A stretch of 64,000 nucleotides of DNA, taken from NCBI GenBank assembly GCA_017305935.1, contig JAFKJU010000009.1:62001-126000 (forward strand). The letters are read 5' to 3'. The notes beneath the pieces are model-generated. The model was not told where the DNA came from. It worked only from the letters and a program-made list of their open reading frames with translations, and ran no database searches. This document shows, piece by piece, positions 58,640 to 64,000 of the stretch. Each line of letters begins with the position of its first letter. Within the stretch, counting starts at the first letter, position 1. The position numbers and the translations under genes are program-made. Origin of the DNA: Hyphomicrobiales bacterium (GTDB lineage: Bacteria > Pseudomonadota > Alphaproteobacteria > Rhizobiales > Rhizobiaceae).

Positions 58640-60173
58640 TGGCGTCTCTCCCCATGCTGATTTCGCCGCGTTCGCTGCGCTCGGTGCGCGTCATCATCAA
58701 ACCCACCTCCTCGCGGCTGGTGCGGCTGCGGGCGAGCGATTGCGACACCTGCCCCTGGCAAATGACGTAGAGCCGGTCGCAGATTTCGAACAATTCATCG
58801 AGTTCTTCCGAGATGACCAAAACGGCAGCACCAGCGCGGGAAAGATCGATGATCGTCTGGCGGATGAAGGCCGCCGCGCCGACATCGACGCCCCAGGTCG
58901 GCTGCGCAACGAGGAAGAGTTTCGGGGCCAGCTCGATCTCGCGGCCGACGATGAATTTCTGCAGGTTGCCGCCAGACAGGCTCTGGGCGGTGGATTGCGG
59001 CCCGTTGGCCTTGACCTTGAAACGCTCGATGATGCCTTTTGCGAAATTGCTGGCGCGGCTGCGGTCGACGAGGCCGTGGCGGGTGAGGCCGGCGCGATGG
59101 GCGGTCAACACAGCGTTTTCCCAGAGCGCATGGGTCGGCACCGCGCCGCGCCCCAGCCGCTCCTCGGGCACGAAGGCGAGGCCGAGCTTGCGGCGCTCGC
59201 TGGCGTTCAGATGGCCGACCGGCTTGCCGTCGATGCGGATCGTTTCGCTCCGGCGCAATGTGCGCTCGCCGCTGAGCAGGGCGATCAGCTCCGCCTGCCC
59301 ATTGCCGGAGACGCCGGCCAACCCAACGATCTCGCCGCCATGGACGGAAAGCGAGATGTCCTTCAAATCGACGCCATAGGTATCGGCAGGCGAGGCGGAG
59401 AGGGCCGCGACCGAAAGCACCGGTTTTTCGCCGGGGATCGCCGGGCTCATATGCATTTCCGGCAGTTCGGCCCCGACCATGAGACGGGCAAGTTCGTGCG
59501 CGCTGGTTTCCTTGGGCCGCGCGGTCCCGGTGACGCGGCCGTTGCGCAGCACGGTGGCGCTGTCGCAGAGCGCCTGCACCTCGTCCAGCTTATGACTGAT
59601 ATAGAGGATGGAACAGCCTTCGGCGGCGAGCTGGCGCAGCGTGCCGAACAGCTTTTGCACCGCCTGCGGCGTCAGCACCGAAGTCGGCTCGTCGAGGATC
59701 AGCAGTTTGGGGGTCTGCAGGAGACAGCGGACGATTTCGACGCGCTGGCGCTCGCCGACCGAGAGATCATGGACGCGCCGCTGCGGATCGATCGGCATGC
59801 CGTAGCGGTTGGAAAGTTCCGAGATCTGCCGTGACAGTCCGGCGAGATCGAAGCTGCCGGCGACCGACAAAGCGATGTTTTCCACCACAGTCACCGACTC
59901 GAACAGGGCGAAATGCTGGTAGACCATCTCGATGCCGAGGGCGCGGGAGACGGCCGGTGTATGCGCCGGGATCGGCTTGCCGTCGCAAAGGATCTCGCCG
60001 GCATCGGCCTGCACCGCGCCGTAGATGATCTTCATCAGCGTCGATTTGCCGGCGCCGTTTTCGCCGAGCACGGCATGGATTTCCCCCGGCATGATCGACA
60101 GCGAGATATCGTCATTGGCGACGATGCCCGGATAGCGTTTGGTGATGGAGCGCAGTTCGAGGCGCGGTGTCAT
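58623..60173 (-). CDS. nucleoside-type ABC transporter ATP-binding protein (double ATPase)
   Basis: The 516-residue protein has two ABC domains, as in YufO/NupO and sugar-type RbsA-like ATPases. The first has Walker A GENGAGKS near residue 40, signature LSVGERQRVEI and Walker B LILDEPTSVL. The second has a degenerate Walker A (GVSGNGQAELI), LSGGNLQKFIVGREI and VAQPTWGVDVGA, where the usual Walker B Asp-Glu is altered, as in this class. ATG 60173 follows AGGA. It energises uptake together with the two permeases and the BMP-type binding protein. Confidence 0.93.
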   Translation of the reverse strand: MTPRLELRSITKRYPGIVANDDISLSIMPGEIHAVLGENGAGKSTLMKIIYGAVQADAGEILCDGKPIPAHTPAVSRALGIEMVYQHFALFESVTVVENIALSVAGSFDLAGLSRQISELSNRYGMPIDPQRRVHDLSVGERQRVEIVRCLLQTPKLLILDEPTSVLTPQAVQKLFGTLRQLAAEGCSILYISHKLDEVQALCDSATVLRNGRVTGTARPKETSAHELARLMVGAELPEMHMSPAIPGEKPVLSVAALSASPADTYGVDLKDISLSVHGGEIVGLAGVSGNGQAELIALLSGERTLRRSETIRIDGKPVGHLNASERRKLGLAFVPEERLGRGAVPTHALWENAVLTAHRAGLTRHGLVDRSRASNFAKGIIERFKVKANGPQSTAQSLSGGNLQKFIVGREIELAPKLFLVAQPTWGVDVGAAAFIRQTIIDLSRAGAAVLVISEELDELFEICDRLYVICQGQVSQSLARSRTSREEVGLMMTRTERSERGEISMGRDAIALQN

Positions 60174-60478
60174 GGCCGGTCCTGAGGGTGCGGGGTGGAG
60201 CAGGGAAGGGCGACCGTCGGAGGGTGCCGACGGTTGCCTGTCATGCGAATGGCGCAATCACATATGGAACAAGGCGTTGCCACAATGCCCCTTCTCCCCT
60301 CGGGGGAGAAGGTCGCGGCAGCGGAATGAGGGAGATGCCGAAGGCAAGAACCACAAGGATTCCATGCGCTTCGCGCCCCCCTTATCCGACCCTTCGGGCC
60401 ACCTCCTCCCCCGGGGGGAGAAGGGACTTTCGGAGCCGGCGTGCCTCATAAGCGATTGCCCGGGTCAATGCGGGCCGG
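60174..60478. repeat. RIME-like palindromic repeat between binding-protein and ATPase genes
   Basis: The gap contains at 60288-60426 a near copy of the 4.2 kb element: GAGAAGGTCGCGGCAGCGGA, then GATGCCGAAGGCA, and CCACCTCCTCCCCCGGGGGG at the far end. As in the other transporter cluster, it separates the binding-protein gene from the other transporter genes. The RNA would form large hairpins that could protect the upstream message or attenuate downstream genes. No gene is present. Confidence 0.75.
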
Positions 60479-61573
60479 TCAGCCGAGCTTGCCGATCATG
60501 CCCTTGACGAACCAGTTCATGCCGCGAATGTCGGCATCGGCCAGAACCGCGCCGCTGGCGACCTTGACGTTGCCGTCCTGGTCCTTCAACTCGCCGGCGT
60601 AAGGATGAACCTTGCCGGAGCCGATATCGGCCTCGAGCTGCTTGAGCTTGGCGACCACATCGGCCGGGATCTGCTCGTTATAGGGCGCCATCTTCACGAC
60701 GCCGCCGGCCAGGCCGTCCCAGCGCGCTTCCGGCTTCCAGTTGCCGTCGACGACACCCTTGGCGGCGCGCAGATAGTCGCTCGACCAGTCGAGGGTGAAG
60801 GCGGTGAGGTGCTTGCCGGAGCCGAATTTCGACATGTCGCTGGCATAGCCGATCGACCAGGCGCCGCCTTCGCCGGCCACTTGCACACCGGTGGCCGTAT
60901 CGGTCATCGAACAGATGACGTCGCAGCCCTGCGACAGCAGCGTGTTGGCGGCTTCCTTTTCCTTGCCCGGATCGAACCAGGAATTCAGGAACAGCGCATT
61001 GCAGGTGATATCGGGATTGACGCTCTGGGCGCCAAGCAGCAGGGCATTGGCCGGGCCGACGATATCGGGGATCGGGAAGCCGCCGATGAAGCCGATCTTG
61101 GCCGATTTGCTCATATGCGCGCCGGCAGCGCCCGCGACATAACAGCCCTCGTAATACTTGGCCTCGAAGGTGCCGAGATTGGCGGTATGGACGATGCCCG
61201 AGCAATGCTCGAAGGCGACCTTGGGGAAGCGCGGCGCGACCTTCTGCAGCGGCGTGCCATGCGAGAAGGAGGTGCCGAAGATCAACTGGTTGCCGGAGGC
61301 GGCGAGCTCGCGGAACACGCGCTCGGCATCCTGCGGCATGAAGATGTTGTCGAGGACGGTGATCTCCACCTTGTCGCCGAACTCCTTCTTCACCGCCTCG
61401 ACGGCGAGGCTGTGCTGCTTGGTCCAGCCGATTTCGGCAATCGGCGAGACATAGACCACGCCGATCTTCAGCGGCCCTTCGGCCCTTGCCGCACCGGCAA
61501 GACCGCCGGTGGCGAGCGTTGCACCGGCAGCACCGGTATATTGCAGGAATTTGCGTCTGTTGAGATTGAGCAT
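60479..61573 (-). CDS. BMP family ABC transporter substrate-binding protein
   Basis: The 364-residue protein has a Tat-type signal (NRRKFLQYTGAAGATLATGG at residues 5-24; cleavage near ARA at residue 31). The BMP/PnrA-like domain contains KIGVVYVSPIAEIGWTKQHS, GNQLIFGTSFSHGTPLQ and the closing region DIRGMNWFVKGMIGKLG. BMP proteins bind nucleosides, purines or related compounds. ATG 61573 has AGAGGG upstream. It heads the transporter unit and is followed by the RIME element. Judging by neighbours it may bind a purine-like or N-methylated compound; this is inference. Confidence 0.93.
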   Translation of the reverse strand: MLNLNRRKFLQYTGAAGATLATGGLAGAARAEGPLKIGVVYVSPIAEIGWTKQHSLAVEAVKKEFGDKVEITVLDNIFMPQDAERVFRELAASGNQLIFGTSFSHGTPLQKVAPRFPKVAFEHCSGIVHTANLGTFEAKYYEGCYVAGAAGAHMSKSAKIGFIGGFPIPDIVGPANALLLGAQSVNPDITCNALFLNSWFDPGKEKEAANTLLSQGCDVICSMTDTATGVQVAGEGGAWSIGYASDMSKFGSGKHLTAFTLDWSSDYLRAAKGVVDGNWKPEARWDGLAGGVVKMAPYNEQIPADVVAKLKQLEADIGSGKVHPYAGELKDQDGNVKVASGAVLADADIRGMNWFVKGMIGKLG

Positions 61574-61621
61574 GTTCGATAACCCTCTGTTGGTCGATGC
61601 GCGCCCGGCTTTTTGCCGGGT

Positions 61622-62389
61622 CTACTTAGCGGCATGAACGTGGGTATGCACCCCCGTCCTGCCTTTTTCACCCGTCTTGTTTTTGGTCTGTATCTCCGGC
61701 GTCTGGCCGGCATTGAGCAAGTAAGGTTCCAGCGCCTCGCGCGGCGTCAGCTCGGGAAAGACCTGCCGGTCCATGATGTAGCCGCGCACCACCTGGCGGT
61801 GATGGGCATCGATCATGTCCATGGCCTGTTTCAGCCGGCCCTTTTCCAGAAGCTCGATCAGGCGCGCATGGTCGTCGAGCAGGTTGCAATAGTCGAAATC
61901 GGCGGTGATCAGCGCGCGCAGCAGCGTCGTGCGGCGCACGAGCTGGGCATGCATTTCCTGCATCACCTTGTTGCGGCTCAACCGCACGAAGACGGTGTGG
62001 AACTCGGCGCCGAGCACATCTGCCAACGCATGGTTGCCGCTGGCGACCGCCTGGCGCTGGCGCTCGACATGCTGGCGCAGCTCCGCCCAGCCGGCGGGGC
62101 CGAGGCGGTCCATTAGTTGGGCGGCGACGCCCTGCTCGACCAGCGTCAGCGCGTCATAAATCTCCATCGCATCCTGCATGGAGGGCCTGGCGACGAAGGC
62201 GCCGCGATTGCGCTCGATCTGCGCCAGCCCGTCATCGGCCACCCGGATGAGCGCCTGGCGGATGACGATGCGGGAGACGTTGAAGATCTCCGAAAGCTCG
62301 CGCTCGCCGAGCTTGCAGCCGGGCACCAGCCGGCGATCGAGGATCGCTCGTGTCAGGATGTCGGCAATGGCCTGGGAGCGGCTGCTCAT
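61622..62389 (-). CDS. GntR family regulator, FadR/FCD type
   Basis: The 255-residue protein has an N-terminal GntR winged helix (about 1-72; LGERELSEIFNVSRIVIRQAL) and an FCD effector domain (about 85-215). The FCD domain contains metal-site-like residues in AEFHTVF and DDHARLIELLEKG and the typical DAHHRQVV. ATG 62389 has GGGAG eight bases upstream; longer open frame is not supported. It lies between the transporter and the divergent oxygenase-like genes and probably regulates both. AT-rich inverted repeats at 62475-62525 are candidate targets. The C-terminal tail (KTGEKGRTGVHTHVHAAK) is unusual and may be disordered. Confidence 0.92.
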   Translation of the reverse strand: MSSRSQAIADILTRAILDRRLVPGCKLGERELSEIFNVSRIVIRQALIRVADDGLAQIERNRGAFVARPSMQDAMEIYDALTLVEQGVAAQLMDRLGPAGWAELRQHVERQRQAVASGNHALADVLGAEFHTVFVRLSRNKVMQEMHAQLVRRTTLLRALITADFDYCNLLDDHARLIELLEKGRLKQAMDMIDAHHRQVVRGYIMDRQVFPELTPREALEPYLLNAGQTPEIQTKNKTGEKGRTGVHTHVHAAK

Positions 62390-62474
62390 GACATGGTCTC
62401 CCGCACGGGTCGCTTGGTCCTTCGCTTTTCGGGCGCCGGGCATGCCCTTATCGGTAGCCAATCCGTTTTTGCTG

Positions 62475-62525
62475 TCAATCAAAATTCTTCTTTGGATATG
62501 CAAATTTTCATTGATTGATATCCAA
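62475..62525. promoter_or_regulatory. nested inverted repeats in the divergent GntR/oxygenase promoter region
   Basis: TTGGATAT (62492-62499) and ATATCCAA (62518-62525) form one inverted repeat. TCAATCAA (62475-62482) and TTGATTGA (62511-62518) form another, partly nested. The stretch is AT-rich in a GC-rich neighbourhood and lies between the GntR gene and the divergent oxygenase-like gene, fitting promoters and operators. Confidence 0.55.
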
Positions 62526-62593
62526 TCCTGTGTTTCCTGTAGAACAGGACGAGAGCTAGGTTCATGGGGAAGTGCTAGCCGAACGAAGGTGCG

Positions 62594-63460
62594 ATGATCA
62601 TGTCGGCCCTTTGCAGCGATCGTGTTCTTCTTGACGACTGGCATGTGGTGGCGGATCTCGCCAACCTGAGCCCGCAGGCGCCGTTTCGCACGCGCCTGCT
62701 CGGCGTCGACCTGACTATCCGATGTCGGCAAGGCGATATCAAGCAGGTGGTGCGCAACGATAACGGGCAAAATGTCCGCGCCACCGAGCGTTACGGCTTT
62801 CTCTGGGCCTGCCTTGGCAACCCGGCGCGCGACATCGTCGCTGTGCCGGAGGCGCTGGAGGACGACCGCCATTTCGTGACCGGCGGCTCGATCGCGGTGC
62901 GCGTTTCGGGCCTGCGGGCAGTCGAAAACTTTCTCGACATGGGCCATTTCCCCTTCGTGCATACCGGCTGGCTCGGCGACGAGCCGCATACGGAAGTCGC
63001 GCCCTACAAGGTGGAGCTGACGCCGGATGACGAGCTGGTCGCCAGCGAATGCAAGTTCTACCAGCCGATTGCCTCGCCGACCGCCAAGGAAGGCTTCATC
63101 GTCGAATATATCTACAAGGTGATCCGGCCCTATACGGTTGCGCTCTACAAGAGCAATCCGGTGCAGAAGGACAGGCTCGACGTCATCACCCTGTTCGTGC
63201 AGCCGGTGGACGAGGACAATTGCATCGCCCATCCCTTTCTCTGCTATCTCAAGGACGGCATCGATGCCGCGACGGTGCGCGCCTTCATGCAGCTCATCTT
63301 CGCGCAGGACAAGCCGATCCTCGAAAACCAGGTGCCGAAGCGCCTGCCGCTCGATCCCCGCGCCGAGACCCCGATCCGCGCCGATGCCGTCGCCGTGCTC
63401 TACCGGCGCTGGCTGCGCGACAAATCGGTGACCTACGGCGCGATCCCCGCGCGTTCGTGA
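62594..63460 (+). CDS. Rieske-oxygenase-like protein lacking the Rieske cluster motif, copy 1
   Basis: The 288-residue protein resembles the alpha subunit of aromatic ring-hydroxylating oxygenases or O/N-demethylases. The start (DDWHVVADLANLSPQAPFRT, LLGVDLTIRCRQGD) is the usual family opening, and the mononuclear iron motif ENFLDMGHFPFVH (D-x2-H-x4-H) is intact, as is ILENQVPKRLPLDP. The Rieske motif CxH...CxxH expected between these is absent; the segment from IRCRQGD to ATERYGFLW is far too short to hold it. Such loss is known in NdmC, which relies on a Rieske domain on its reductase partner. ATG 62594 or 62600 may be used. The copy 2 gene follows 34 bases later. Confidence 0.8.
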   Translation: MIMSALCSDRVLLDDWHVVADLANLSPQAPFRTRLLGVDLTIRCRQGDIKQVVRNDNGQNVRATERYGFLWACLGNPARDIVAVPEALEDDRHFVTGGSIAVRVSGLRAVENFLDMGHFPFVHTGWLGDEPHTEVAPYKVELTPDDELVASECKFYQPIASPTAKEGFIVEYIYKVIRPYTVALYKSNPVQKDRLDVITLFVQPVDEDNCIAHPFLCYLKDGIDAATVRAFMQLIFAQDKPILENQVPKRLPLDPRAETPIRADAVAVLYRRWLRDKSVTYGAIPARS

Positions 63461-63494
63461 GGCACCGGGAAGACCTTAAGGAGACCTAAAAGCC

Positions 63495-64000
63495 ATGACT
63501 TCGACCAAATGCACTGACAAGGTGATCCTCGACCTGTGGCATCCGCTGGCGGCGCTGTCGGAAGTGCCGGCCGGCACGGTTTTCGACACCGTGCTGCTGG
63601 AGGAGCGCCTGAGCTATGCGACCGACGGTGCGGGCGACGCCGCCGTCTGGCGCGACCGCCGCGACCTGCCCGAGGGCAGCCCGGTGGAGATTGCGACGCT
63701 TACCGACACGCTGCCGGTCAAGCTTGCCTATGGCTATATCTGGACGACGCTCAGCGACGCGCCGGCCGATCTCTTCCCCATTCCCGAGTTTGCCGAAAAC
63801 GACCGGCGCAAGCTGAATGCGGCGACGCTCGGCGTCAACATTTCCGCCCCGCGCGCCATCGAGAACTTTCTCGACATGGGGCATTTTCCGTATGTCCATA
63901 CCGATATCCTCGGCGCCGAGCCGCATACGGAGGTCAAGGAATACGATGTCGAGATCTCGGTCGAGCGCGACGAGATTCTCGCCACCCGCTGCCGCTTCTT
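63495..64000 (+). CDS. Rieske-oxygenase-like protein lacking the Rieske cluster motif, copy 2 (truncated by window end)
   Basis: The frame opens at ATG 63495 behind AAGGAG and runs off the window after 168 codons. It parallels copy 1: LDLWHPLAALSEVPAGTVFD at the start, VKLAYGYIWTTLSDAP, and the iron motif ENFLDMGHFPYVH followed by GAEPHTEVKEYDVEIS. The Rieske Cys/His motif is absent here too; only one Cys occurs before the iron motif. Two tandem, diverged, Rieske-less copies suggest a hetero-oligomeric enzyme. A reductase with its own Rieske domain would be expected beyond the window. Confidence 0.78.
   Translation, partial: MTSTKCTDKVILDLWHPLAALSEVPAGTVFDTVLLEERLSYATDGAGDAAVWRDRRDLPEGSPVEIATLTDTLPVKLAYGYIWTTLSDAPADLFPIPEFAENDRRKLNAATLGVNISAPRAIENFLDMGHFPYVHTDILGAEPHTEVKEYDVEISVERDEILATRCRF

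Noticed and set aside
1-64000. tRNA, rRNA, prophage or IS elements
   Set aside because: Reading both strands I recognised no tRNA or rRNA sequence, no transposase or integrase motifs and no phage structural genes; a tRNA scan would be needed to exclude tRNAs formally.

Overview
The window is GC-rich, gene-dense DNA from an alphaproteobacterium, most likely a member of the Rhizobiaceae (order Hyphomicrobiales). The main reason is a complete repABC replication and partition cassette at 24.99-28.73 kb on the minus strand, with its antisense RNA and nearby parS-like palindromes. The stretch therefore appears to lie on a secondary replicon (large plasmid or chromid). DUF982, RIME-type intergenic palindromic repeats, EcfG-like promoters and the general gene content fit the same group.

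Layout. 0-7.8 kb: a truncated lipoprotein gene, then a minus-strand unit made of a Cys/Met-type PLP enzyme, a Tat-exported peptide-type binding protein, two permeases and a double ATPase, with a divergent Lrp-family regulator. 7.9-13.4 kb: small genes (a possible PemK/MazF-like toxin pair, manC, a YciI-like protein, DUF982) and a two-gene island of different composition at 11.3-12.9 kb. 13.4-18.7 kb: a chemoreceptor with a clear terminator, then a LysR regulator divergent from methylmalonate-semialdehyde dehydrogenase (mmsA). 18.9-24.9 kb: a sugar-type module (cupin phosphoglucose isomerase, shikimate-dehydrogenase-like protein, metallo-hydrolase, HexR-like RpiR regulator, SDR), a decayed gene, and an acetyltransferase. 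25-28.7 kb: repC, ctRNA, repB, repA. 29-36 kb: an amidase, then the prkA-yeaH-spoVR stress operon behind an EcfG-type promoter.

36.6-50 kb holds the most interesting locus, a candidate N-heterocycle (nicotinate-type) catabolic cluster. On the plus strand lie a MarR regulator and a molybdenum hydroxylase pair, nicA and a nicB carrying three haem motifs. On the minus strand lie a 6-hydroxynicotinate-reductase-like Fe-S protein, a UPF0280 (ApbE-like) protein, two tandem DUF1185 paralogues, hydantoinase/oxoprolinase A and B subunits and a ferredoxin-NADP reductase. The two minus-strand transcription units share an identical 12-bp palindrome upstream. I infer ring hydroxylation, then reduction to a lactam, then ATP-dependent lactam opening.

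50-56.6 kb: a small DUF4189-like protein, a TRIC/UPF0126 channel, an XRE protein, CsbD, a glycine-rich repeat protein, an IclR (PcaR-type) regulator divergent from pcaIJ, and a LuxR-type regulator. 56.6-64 kb: a nucleoside-type (BMP-family) ABC transporter, a GntR/FCD regulator and, divergently, two proteins that resemble Rieske oxygenase alpha subunits. Both keep the mononuclear-iron motif and lack the Rieske cluster motif; the second runs off the window. The nearest precedent known to me is NdmC of the methylxanthine N-demethylase system.

No rRNA, tRNA, CRISPR array, transposase or prophage was recognised.
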